Program-made: the position numbers and the translations under genes
Notes under the pieces: model-generated
The model's database searches: none
Seen by the model: the letters and a program-made list of their open reading frames with translations, nothing else
Told to the model about the DNA's origin: nothing
Source: Methanothrix sp.
GTDB lineage: Archaea > Halobacteriota > Methanosarcinia > Methanotrichales > Methanotrichaceae
NCBI GenBank assembly: GCA_030611205.1
Contig: JAUWQF010000005.1
Location: 1-40,841 of the forward strand
Reading direction: 5' to 3'
DNA: 40,841 bases
In this document: positions 7,923-14,560 of the stretch, one piece after another
Numbering within the stretch: position 1 is the stretch's first letter
Layout of the letters: the number at the start of each line of letters is the position of its first letter

Positions 7923-7952
7923 GAGTAAATCCGACCGAATGGAGGATTTTAT
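7923..7952. repeat. Palindromic element, copy B (right border of the - strand redox block)
   Basis: GAGTAAATCC, then GACCGAATGGA, then GGATTTTATC. Read in this direction it matches the reverse complement of the element at 2899-2928 over AGTAAATCCGACCGA and again over the GGATTT arm, with a one-base longer spacer and a degenerate outer right arm. The two copies are therefore in inverted orientation 5 kb apart. The remainder of the 7738-8143 gap holds only promoter-like AT-rich sequence. Confidence 0.6.
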
Positions 7953-8170
7953 CGCAAAGCTGCTCTGGATTTGCACAATCTTTCGATAGATGAGTGGCAT
8001 AAAAATACGAGCGTGCCTCGTATGTGCGGTCTCGATTACTGGATACGAATTTACCGCAAACTTTTTAACGATGGTTCAACTACATTTGAGATGCTATCCA
8101 TTGGGTGATGTAACCTATTGGAGATTCGGCGACAAATTCTCGGTTGAACGATAGAATTGGAGAGCCGAAG

Positions 8171-8542
8171 ATGAACAAACTATCATACAAATTATGCGAT
8201 ATAGACTCCATGCCCCCAGATATTGTCTCTCAGGAGACCCTGGAGAAGGTCTTTGAGATCTTTGCAGGAGGCGCCGACGGACTGGCAGATCTGCTGAAAG
8301 TGCTCTGTAATCCGATACGACTCAACACCCTGAGGGCGCTGGAGGTCAGAGACCTATGCGTATGTGTGCTTGTACACATGTCAGGATTCCAGCATTCTCT
8401 CCTCTCCTATCATCTCAATCTCCTGAAGGATAACGGACTGATCGAGTCCAGGCGTGAGGGCAACTTTCAGATATATGGGCTCACGCGGAGGGGAAGGAAG
8501 ATCGTAAAAATCCTGGAGCTACTGGAACTGGAGGTGGAATGA
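8171..8542 (+). CDS. ArsR-family metal/thiol-sensing repressor
   Basis: 123 aa from ATG 8171, preferred over the upstream TTG 8144 because GGAGAG lies seven bases before it. A winged-helix core: LADLLKVLCNPIRLNTLRAL (helices 1-2), DLCVCVLVHMSG, where the CVC pair is at the site used by ArsR/CadC-type sensors in the recognition region, then FQHSLLSYHLNLLKDNGLI and the wing SRREGNFQIYGL. The CxC predicts sensing of a thiophilic metal, arsenite or a persulfide. Its stop overlaps the start of the HTH/Fe-S gene. The palindrome at 7818-7832 is a candidate binding site. Confidence 0.85.
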   Translation: MNKLSYKLCDIDSMPPDIVSQETLEKVFEIFAGGADGLADLLKVLCNPIRLNTLRALEVRDLCVCVLVHMSGFQHSLLSYHLNLLKDNGLIESRREGNFQIYGLTRRGRKIVKILELLELEVE

Positions 8543-9339
8543 TGGTAGGATCACCGGAAAATGTCAAGCTCGTGAACAACGCAGTGACAAACATCACGAG
8601 AAGAAAGATATTGATGCTGTTGGCCGAGGGCGATAGAGAAGTTGAGGGGATCAAGGAGGCAATTGGTCCAGCCATGCTCGATTATCACCTGAAGGTACTG
8701 GAACAAGCGGAGCTGATCGAAGCGAATGAAGGGGTAGTGGGACTGAGCGAATTCGGCAGAAACTTCATCGAGACCAGGGCTGATAAGACCATTGAGAAGA
8801 AAATAGATCTCTCAGAAACCGAGCCGATCGAGATCGTAGCGGTCAGGCAGCTAATACCATGCATTGCAGACAGATCCAAGTTCAGGATAATCGCTAGAAT
8901 ATCACCACCGCTCGGCGGCGCTCTCGAGCTTCTGGACCCGCTCTTTCCCAGGGGACGGTACTCGGAGAGGATCGGTGCCCTGATAATACAGAGTGGGGAG
9001 AGGATGATCAACATCTACACGACGGGCAACGTCACCATGACCATGATTAGGGACGAGTCGGAGGCCAGGGAGATACTCGAAGATTTGAAGAAAACCGTAA
9101 ACGACGCGATATCAGAGGGCGTGACTCCCGCACCACGGGAAAAGGTCAGGATTGACCCTATGGAGGTCAACAAGTATCTACCCCAGACCAACTGCAGAGA
9201 GTGCGGCGAGCAGAGCTGCTACTCCTTTGCTATAAGGCTTATGAGCGGCGAGGTGACGCTGGAGAAGTGTACGCCTCTCAAGGAGAACGAATACAAGCAC
9301 AACCTGGATCATCTGCAGGCTTTGATGGAGTATCTTTAG
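8539..9339 (+). CDS. HTH protein with TBP-like middle and C-terminal Fe-S domain
   Basis: 266 aa. Residues about 8-85 form an ArsR-like winged helix (TNITRRKILMLLAEGD, AMLDYHLKVLEQAELIE). Residues about 114-190 (KFRIIARISPPLGG, then ERMINIYTTGNVTMTMI and RDESEAREILEDL) resemble half of a TATA-binding-protein repeat; this is my inference from the pattern. Residues 219-244 form a 4Fe-4S domain of the kind found in the CODH/ACS gamma subunit (C219-x2-C222-x4-C227-x16-C244). The start overlaps the ArsR stop, and a DsrE-like gene follows 12 bases later. It is probably a redox- or sulfur-responsive transcription factor for this cluster. Confidence 0.75.
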   Translation: MMVGSPENVKLVNNAVTNITRRKILMLLAEGDREVEGIKEAIGPAMLDYHLKVLEQAELIEANEGVVGLSEFGRNFIETRADKTIEKKIDLSETEPIEIVAVRQLIPCIADRSKFRIIARISPPLGGALELLDPLFPRGRYSERIGALIIQSGERMINIYTTGNVTMTMIRDESEAREILEDLKKTVNDAISEGVTPAPREKVRIDPMEVNKYLPQTNCRECGEQSCYSFAIRLMSGEVTLEKCTPLKENEYKHNLDHLQALMEYL

Positions 9340-9351
9340 CGGAGGCGTTCT

Positions 9352-9720
9352 TTGAAGACGCTGACGATCGTGCTCACAGATGGACCTTACATCTCCGAGT
9401 ATGCGGAGATGGCCTATAAGATTGCGAAGACTGCATTGAAACGCTATCATGTGAACATATTCCTCTATCTGGATGCAGTACATATCCCCAAGCTTGGACA
9501 GTGTCCTAACCTATTTGCCAATGCTGGGGAGCTTTTCGGAGAGCTGGCCGAGATGGGCGCCATGATCAGAGCCTGCCCCAGATGTGCCTCTGCCAGAGGT
9601 TATCTCGTGGATGAAGAATATGCCTGTAAAGAGTATCGTGATGGGATAAGGCTCACAAGCCTCTATGATCTTCCAGAGATGCTGAGCAGAAGCGATAAGG
9701 TGATTTCCCTGTCAAGATGA
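9352..9720 (+). CDS. DsrE/TusD-like sulfur relay protein
   Basis: 122 aa from TTG 9352, supported by GGAGGCG six bases upstream. DsrE fold: LTIVLTDGPYISEYAEMAYKI opens the first strand and helix, VNIFLYLDAVHIP the second strand. RACPRCASARG carries C75 and C78, the second being near the place where TusD/DsrE bears its persulfide-carrying cysteine. C51 and C92 are additional. It is the first of three DsrEFH-type genes and overlaps the next by four bases. By family knowledge it would accept and pass sulfane sulfur in a hetero-oligomer. Confidence 0.78.
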   Translation: MKTLTIVLTDGPYISEYAEMAYKIAKTALKRYHVNIFLYLDAVHIPKLGQCPNLFANAGELFGELAEMGAMIRACPRCASARGYLVDEEYACKEYRDGIRLTSLYDLPEMLSRSDKVISLSR

Positions 9721-10058
9721 GATCGGTATTCTACCTGTTGGACGTTGCGCCTTACGGGTGCGAGAATGCCTATGGGGCGCTTAATGCAGCTGCTGCCAGC
9801 CTTACCATGGGTGTCACCCTGGGACTATATGGAGACGGCGTATACCTTGCTCTGGCCGGGCAGGATAGCAGAGAGCTGGGCGTGCCAAACCTGGCCGATA
9901 TACTGTATGCATATCCTGAGTTGAGAATACTGGCACATGAACCCTCCATGATGGAGAGATACCTCCTCAGAGAAGAGCTCATAGAGATGGTGGAGCTGGC
10001 GGATGAGGAGGATTTTTTGGAGGCAATTCTCGCATCAGACGGTATGATAATTATCTAG
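9717..10058 (+). CDS. DsrF/TusC-like protein
   Basis: 113 aa. It begins MRSVFYLLDVAPYGCENAYGALNAAAASL, as in TusC/DsrF proteins, followed by VTLGLYGDGVYLALAGQ. The only cysteine is C15, so it is probably structural in the complex rather than the sulfur carrier, as for TusC. The start overlaps the DsrE-like stop (ATGA), indicating translational coupling. Confidence 0.7.
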   Translation: MRSVFYLLDVAPYGCENAYGALNAAAASLTMGVTLGLYGDGVYLALAGQDSRELGVPNLADILYAYPELRILAHEPSMMERYLLREELIEMVELADEEDFLEAILASDGMIII

Positions 10059-10079
10059 AATCCATAGGGAGACATTAAA

Positions 10080-10373
10080 ATGATACCAAATTGTGGCATC
10101 TTCCTATTGACCAAGCCTCCTAAGAGCTCGAGGTCGGAGATATGTCTCAAGCTGATAGCGCGGTCGGAGGATGCCGCCCTGTACCTGATTGGGGATGGGG
10201 TCTATCATGCACTGAGCGAAGCATTTCTGCCATCCACCAGAGTATACGCCTGCAAGGAAGATATGGATGCAAGAGGCATCCCGCCAGGAAGAAATGTTAT
10301 TGTGCTGAGTGATTTTTATGAGCGATTGGTGGATGATGTGATGGAACACGCCAATCATGTATATACTTTTTAG
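10080..10373 (+). CDS. DsrH/TusB-like protein
   Basis: 97 aa, the usual size. GIFLLTKPPKSSRSEICLKLI, then AALYLIGDGVYHAL and RVYACKEDMDARGI match the DsrH/TusB layout, with a cysteine in the VYACKEDxxARG segment that in DsrH proteins is the conserved sulfur-binding position. GGAGA lies about seven bases before ATG. It completes a DsrE-F-H set in the order E, F, H. Sulfite reductase (DsrAB) genes are not in the window, so this relay may serve tRNA thiolation or sulfur assimilation. Confidence 0.7.
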   Translation: MIPNCGIFLLTKPPKSSRSEICLKLIARSEDAALYLIGDGVYHALSEAFLPSTRVYACKEDMDARGIPPGRNVIVLSDFYERLVDDVMEHANHVYTF

Positions 10374-10607
10374 AGGCTTTCGGACAAATGTAACCCGGCC
10401 AGCTTGATATATTCACCCTGCTCGACCCCCCACCAGAAACCCTCCTCCGCACCCAGGGGCACCAGCACACAGGCGATCGCCTCCAGGCCGGGGTTCTCCA
10501 CTCGACACCAAACCGGCCCAATAATTCCCCGGTCTCCGCAGGCCCGGGCGCCAGACGGTGGAGGACGTCCGGGCAGCCCGCCGCCTCTGCCGAACGGATG
10601 GCCCTCC
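10370..10607 (-). pseudogene. Possible C-terminal gene fragment
   Basis: On the - strand the frame ending at 10370 reads ENPGLEAIACVLVPLGAEEG and then FWWGVEQGEYIKLAGL, which looks like genuine protein, but its upstream part is low-complexity Arg/Gly/Pro sequence and its nominal start lies in the 18-bp repeat at 10608-10625. I do not recognise the family. It is most likely the decayed end of a gene whose 5' part was replaced by repeats. Confidence 0.25.
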
Positions 10608-10625
10608 CATTGGTGATCGGTTAAG
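10608..10625 (+). repeat. 18-bp repeat CATTGGTGATCGGTTAAG, copy 1
   Basis: The identical 18-mer recurs at 11000-11017 (same orientation) and at 11249-11266 (inverted). Here it is preceded by GATGGCCCTCC at 10598-10608; that same 11-mer is on the other side of the inverted copy 3. Confidence 0.8.
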
Positions 10626-10712
10626 CCCTTCATTCGTTCATTAATCTTTTCCGATTGACGTTCGGGTCACGTGCTTGACTTTGATAGACTTCGAATAGAT
10701 CCATACGACTGG

Positions 10713-10982
10713 CATCAGGACTTCGCGTCTTCGCGTGAATAAGAAAGGAGGAGGCACGCGAAGGGGTGGGGCTCATCGATGAGATCATTGGGGTAAATCT
10801 CTCACGCGAAGACGCGAAGGCGCGAAGGGGCGGCCTCGTCGATGAATGTGGAAGATGTCTCTTCCGTCGCATTAGAGTGAGGAGCTATCAACTTCGGTGC
10901 AGCAACATTCAAGGAAGGCATCAGACGGGTAGTGAACAAACATCAGGACTTCGCGTCTTCGCGTCTTCGCGTGAATAAGAAA
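10713..10982. repeat. CGCGAAG heptamer repeats and a duplicated ~34-bp unit
   Basis: CATCAGGACTTCGCG-TCTTCGCGTGAATAAGAAA occurs at 10713-10746 and again at 10941-10982, the second with one extra TCTTCGCG heptamer-type unit. Between them, at 10803-10831, the same heptamers occur in the opposite orientation (CACGCGAAGACGCGAAGGCG). Nothing in 10640-11140 looks coding; the stretch is a short-repeat mosaic. Confidence 0.75.
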
Positions 10983-10999
10983 ATAGGGGGCACGCGAAG

Positions 11000-11017
11000 C
11001 ATTGGTGATCGGTTAAG
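11000..11017 (+). repeat. 18-bp repeat CATTGGTGATCGGTTAAG, copy 2
   Basis: Exact copy, directly preceded by a CACGCGAAG unit, so the two repeat families are interleaved. Confidence 0.8.
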
Positions 11018-11248
11018 GATTTTGAGTCACATAATCGACCTATTTTTCACACGATTTATGCGTCATAGAAATGACGCCCATTCTGAAAAGAAGCATACAT
11101 CGCCCCCTTCGATCAATCAAACCTCGCTAGATTTGCCATGAAAATGACAACCAGACTGCCTATGCCTGCCGATTTTCATTCTTCGGCCATGAGACTGGGT
11201 ATCATGAACGTTTGCTACCCCAAGCCCTCAGCACACCCCGGTTTTCGT

Positions 11249-11266
11249 CTTAACCGATCACCAATG
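11249..11266 (-). repeat. 18-bp repeat, copy 3 (inverted)
   Basis: Exact reverse complement of copies 1 and 2, directly followed by GATGGCCCTCC (11266-11276 region). It lies inside the longest open frame that leads into the DUF99 gene, which argues that translation starts downstream of it. Confidence 0.8.
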
Positions 11267-11320
11267 ATGGCCCTCCATAGTCCCAAAAAGATCTTCACCC
11301 CCCATGACCGATGTAGCACC

Positions 11321-11884
11321 ATGACCCTGCATGTGAACAAAAAAGGGCTCCGGGTCCTGGGAATCGCAGAAAGCTTCGTGAAGACCGAGCCCAAATCACA
11401 GCTCGCAGGGGTGGTCATGCGCCGGGACCTGAAGATCGACGGCTTTGGCTTCGCCAAAATAACCGTAGGCGGCAACGACGCCACCGAGGCCGTCCTCAAG
11501 ATCTACGGCGACCTGGACCGAAGAGACATAAACGCCCTGCTTCTGAGCGGGACGGTGATCGGCTGGTTCAACATAATCGATATCGAGAAGGTCTTCGACA
11601 AGCTGGGCCTGCCGGTGATCAGCCTATCTTACGAAGAGTCCGGGGGGCTCGAAGATTACATCCGGGAATACTTCCCCCGGTCAGAAGAGAAGATCGCCCT
11701 CTACCGGCGTCTGGGATCCCGGGCGCCCGTCAGGCTGAAGACCGGTTACCAGGTATACGTCCGATCTCTGGGGGCAACGAATGATGAAACTAAGGCGCTG
11801 CTCAACGGCTTCACCCTCAACGGTAGGATTGCGGAACCCGTGCGAGTCGCCAGGCTCCTGGCCAGGTCGCTCTTCAGAGAATAA
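11321..11884 (+). CDS. DUF99/UPF0215 family protein
   Basis: 187 aa from ATG 11321 (GTG 11333 is an alternative). Family members begin with a short basic stretch then GLRVLGIAESF, as here. Further family features are AGVVMRRDLKIDGFGFAKITVGG with a conserved Asp, and LLLSGTVIGWFNIIDIEKV. Length fits. DUF99 proteins are related to endonuclease V and have no established role. The frame is open back to 11138, but that part contains repeat copy 3 and looks non-coding. The RNase P RNA gene ends six bases beyond the stop, on the other strand. Confidence 0.8.
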   Translation: MTLHVNKKGLRVLGIAESFVKTEPKSQLAGVVMRRDLKIDGFGFAKITVGGNDATEAVLKIYGDLDRRDINALLLSGTVIGWFNIIDIEKVFDKLGLPVISLSYEESGGLEDYIREYFPRSEEKIALYRRLGSRAPVRLKTGYQVYVRSLGATNDETKALLNGFTLNGRIAEPVRVARLLARSLFRE

Positions 11885-11889
11885 CTGGA

Positions 11890-12207
11890 TAAGCGTGAGT
11901 GAGGAGAGTAAGCCCCCTTCTGTTTTGGCGGCATTCGGCTTAGCGCCATACCCGAGCGTTGGCTGGACACCCATAATCCGCTCTTATTTTGGCTTGCACC
12001 CACAGGGATTCGCCATTTCATCTGCCTCCCGCGCGACCTCAGCCTTGCGGCATCATGGCATTAACGCGGTGCAGTATCGTTTCTGTGCCATTGCCAGGGC
12101 TCTCGCCCTACACCCTCAAAGGATGTCTGTGCGTCCAGTGGTGGGGGGACTTTCCACACCGGCGAAGAATACGCCAGCGGCAGCCGCCCTTCCTCTCTCA
12201 CGATGCT
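11890..12207 (-). ncRNA. rnpB: RNase P RNA
   Basis: Read on the - strand, the sequence has the conserved cores of archaeal type A RNase P RNA in order: GGAAAGTCC near the 5' part, GGCACAGAAACGATA, AGATGAAATGGCGAATCCC, and finally AACAGAAGGGGGCTTAC. The ends form helix P1: CGTGAGAGAGGA at the 5' end pairs with TCCTCACTCACG at the 3' end with one mismatch, which fixes the boundaries to within a few bases. About 318 nt, normal for archaea. It is the ribozyme that trims tRNA 5' ends. No protein-coding gene is needed to explain 11885-12298. Confidence 0.93.
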
Positions 12208-12224
12208 CATGTTATCCTGGCCGG

Positions 12225-12234
12225 GATATATATC
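12225..12234 (-). promoter_or_regulatory. TATA box for rnpB
   Basis: GATATATATC, preceded on the - strand by a purine stretch (GGGGCAAG, BRE-like). Its centre lies about 22 bases before the inferred 5' end of the RNase P RNA, the normal archaeal spacing. Confidence 0.65.
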
Positions 12235-12271
12235 CTTGCCCCTCTCCGCCATCCGGACCGCAGTTCTTTCA

Positions 12272-12279
12272 TATATTGC
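12272..12279 (+). promoter_or_regulatory. TATA box for rlmE, predicting a leaderless mRNA
   Basis: CATATATT is centred about 24 bases before the rlmE ATG at 12299 and no Shine-Dalgarno motif lies between. This spacing places transcription start at or next to the start codon. It is divergent from the rnpB TATA box about 45 bases away. Confidence 0.55.
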
Positions 12280-12298
12280 CCGGAATCTATCCGGCGAT

Positions 12299-13076
12299 GG
12301 CCAGAAACCAGAAGGATCACTTCTACAAAAAGGCCAAAGCCGAAGGCTACCGGGCCCGATCGGCCTACAAGCTCCAGCAGGTAAACCAGAAGTTCCACCT
12401 GATCAAGAAGGGCAACTCCGTCCTCGACCTCGGCGCCGCTCCCGGTGGCTGGCTCCAGGTGGCCAAAGAGCTATCCAAAGGCAGGGTGGTAGGGGTGGAC
12501 CTGGTGGAGATCGACCCAATCGACGACGTGACCACCATCCGGGCCGACATCACCGTTTCGGAGACCCTCGACCTTATCCGGGACGCGCTGGGTGAGGCAG
12601 ACGTGGACGTGGTGATCTGCGATGCTGCACCCAACCTCTCGGGGAACTGGACCCTAGACCACGCCCGGTCCATCGACCTGGCCCGGTCTGCCCTGGCCGT
12701 GGCAGAAGAGGTCCTCCGGCCCGGCGGGGGTTTTTTGGTCAAGGTCTTTCAAGGAGAGAGCTTCAAGGAGTACCTATCCGAGGTGAAGTCCAGGTTCAGG
12801 ACCGCCAGGGCCCACTCGCCCGCAGCTTCGCGGAAGGCGAGCGCGGAGATGTACGTCATCGGGCAGGAGTTCCTCAAGGCACCGGTTGCGGTGGGAGAAG
12901 AGATCGAGCTGGAGATCGTGGGAAAGGGGAGATCCGGCGACGGCGTGGCAAAGGTCGAAGGGTTCAAGATCTTCGTTCGCGGCGCCGGACAGGGCGAGAC
13001 CCTGCGGGTGCGGATCACCTCCGTGAGACCTGGTCATGCGACCGGGGAGCCGATCTCGAAAACTATTTTAAACTAG
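12299..13076 (+). CDS. rlmE: 23S rRNA 2'-O-methyltransferase RlmE (FtsJ) with TRAM domain
   Basis: 259 aa. Rossmann methyltransferase with the SAM loop DLGAAPGGW (44-52) and the catalytic K-D-K-E set at K25, D109, K149 and E184. Residues about 197-252 form a C-terminal TRAM RNA-binding domain (GEEIELEIVGKGRSGDGVAK, then GFKIFVRGA), a typical archaeal fusion. It methylates the ribose of a U in the large-subunit rRNA A loop. ATG 12299 is chosen because the family starts with a short basic ARNQKDHFYKKAKxEGYRARSAYKL; the open frame continues upstream only through the antisense of rnpB. A phosphohexomutase gene follows 18 bases later. Confidence 0.93.
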
Positions 13077-13094
13077 ATAGACCACCCCAGATGT

Positions 13095-14411
13095 GTGACA
13101 GTCTTCAGAGCTTATGACGTGCGAGGCGTCTACGAGAAGGAGCTCACCAAGGATATCGCCAGGAAGGTGGGCTCGGCCCTGGGATCGTACCTCCCGGGCG
13201 GCAGGATTGCCCTTGGCAGAGACACCCGCGAAAGCGGCCCTTCATTGGAGAGAGCTTTTCTAGAAGGGGTCCTGGGTACCGGCTGCGACGTGGAAAGCTA
13301 CGGCGTTTTGCCCATCCCTGTTCTCAGCTACCTGACCCTGAAGACGGGATGCGACGCGGCAGCTTACATCTCTGCCTCTCACAACCCGCCGGAGTACAAC
13401 GGAATCCGGTTCAGGACCGCCGAGGGTTACGGGATGCTCTACCACCAGACAGAGATGATGACGATCTATGAGGAAGGCTCCTTCAGAGAGGGCGAGGGCA
13501 TCAAGACCGACCATGCCGCCGAGGAGGGAATCGAGGTCTATGGCGACTACGTCTCTGAGAAGCTGGACCTCGGGCGGCCTCTGAAGGTCGTCTTAGACAT
13601 GGGAAACGGGGCGGCCTGCAATATGGGTCCTCTCTACAGAAGACTGGGCTTCGACCCCCTGGTGCTCAACGGAGAGGCCGACGGCCGCTTCCCCGGCAGA
13701 GGGCCTTCGCCCACAGAAGAGTCCCTCCGGGAGGCCGCCAGGACCGTCGTTGCGACCGGCGCGGGCTATGGCGTGGGCTTCGACCCTGATGCCGACCGGG
13801 GCCTGGTGATAGACGACCTGGGCAGGATCGTTCCTCCGGAGAAGATAGCGATCATACTGGCCAAGAAACGGTACCGACCGGGCGACGTGGTGATCGCAGG
13901 CTTCGACTGCTCCATGATAATAGAGAGAGAGCTGGAGCCTGCAGGCATAACGGTTCTCAGGGAACGGGTGGGAGACGTCTACGTGGCCAACAGGGTGAAG
14001 AACGAGGGTGCCGTCCTGGGCGTGGAGCGAAGCGCCCACTTCTTCCTGCCCGAGTTCCAGTACTCCGATGATCCTTTCGCCATGAGCTTCGTCCTGGGCG
14101 AGGTCATCGCCGGAGGAGAGAAGCTCTCCACCCTCTCGGATGAGATACCCGACTATCCCTACCTCCTGCGGAGCATCGAGATGGATCGGGACCCAAAAGA
14201 GGTGATGGTGCGGCTGGAAAAGGAGCTGGCTCACATGGCACCGGACACCACCGACGGTCTTAAGATAACCACGGACAACTACAGCATTCTGATACGGCCT
14301 TCCAACACCGAGCCGCTGATCAGGCTCTACCTGGAGACGACCAAAGACGACCTGGATGAACTGACCCAAAGATACGAAGGCCTGATAAAGGCAGTCATGA
14401 AGACGATGTGA
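13095..14411 (+). CDS. Phosphomannomutase/phosphoglucomutase family enzyme
   Basis: 438 aa from GTG 13095. Alpha-D-phosphohexomutase with all four signatures: AYDVRGVY at the N terminus, the phosphoserine loop YISASHNPPEYNG (S95), the metal loop GFDPDADRG at about residue 227-235, and the phosphate-binding RPSNTEPLIRLY near the C terminus. It interconverts hexose 1- and 6-phosphates; mannose, glucose and glucosamine forms cannot be separated by eye. The downstream glycosyltransferase suggests it feeds nucleotide sugars for surface glycosylation. Confidence 0.9.
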   Translation: MTVFRAYDVRGVYEKELTKDIARKVGSALGSYLPGGRIALGRDTRESGPSLERAFLEGVLGTGCDVESYGVLPIPVLSYLTLKTGCDAAAYISASHNPPEYNGIRFRTAEGYGMLYHQTEMMTIYEEGSFREGEGIKTDHAAEEGIEVYGDYVSEKLDLGRPLKVVLDMGNGAACNMGPLYRRLGFDPLVLNGEADGRFPGRGPSPTEESLREAARTVVATGAGYGVGFDPDADRGLVIDDLGRIVPPEKIAIILAKKRYRPGDVVIAGFDCSMIIERELEPAGITVLRERVGDVYVANRVKNEGAVLGVERSAHFFLPEFQYSDDPFAMSFVLGEVIAGGEKLSTLSDEIPDYPYLLRSIEMDRDPKEVMVRLEKELAHMAPDTTDGLKITTDNYSILIRPSNTEPLIRLYLETTKDDLDELTQRYEGLIKAVMKTM

Positions 14412-14476
14412 GGCTGCCGGTCGGCGCGATTTGGCAAAGCCAAAGACACGAAGGCCTGATAAGGGCGGTCATGAAG
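14366..14476 (+). repeat. Partial tandem duplication of the hexomutase 3' end
   Basis: 14366-14402 (last codons of the gene) and 14440-14476 (just after it) match over 37 bases with three mismatches, at an offset of 74 bases. The second copy even ends with ATGAAG followed by a stop. It is a relic of a short duplication; the spacer is CG-rich. Confidence 0.8.
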
Positions 14477-14560
14477 TCTTAGCCGTAGGACCGAGGAACC
14501 GGGACGTCTCGGGAACCTATTTATCCCTGCCTCATCACCATATTGCCGGGCTGATGCAAG

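Noticed and set aside
10803-10982. CRISPR array
   Set aside because: Repeats are short heptamers with no regular spacers and no cas genes are near.
11138-11320. N-terminal extension of the DUF99 gene
   Set aside because: The frame is open, but it contains repeat copy 3 and does not match the family, which begins near the chosen start.
11781-12298. Long upstream extension of the RlmE frame
   Set aside because: It reads antisense through rnpB, and the family starts at 12299, which also has a TATA box at leaderless spacing.
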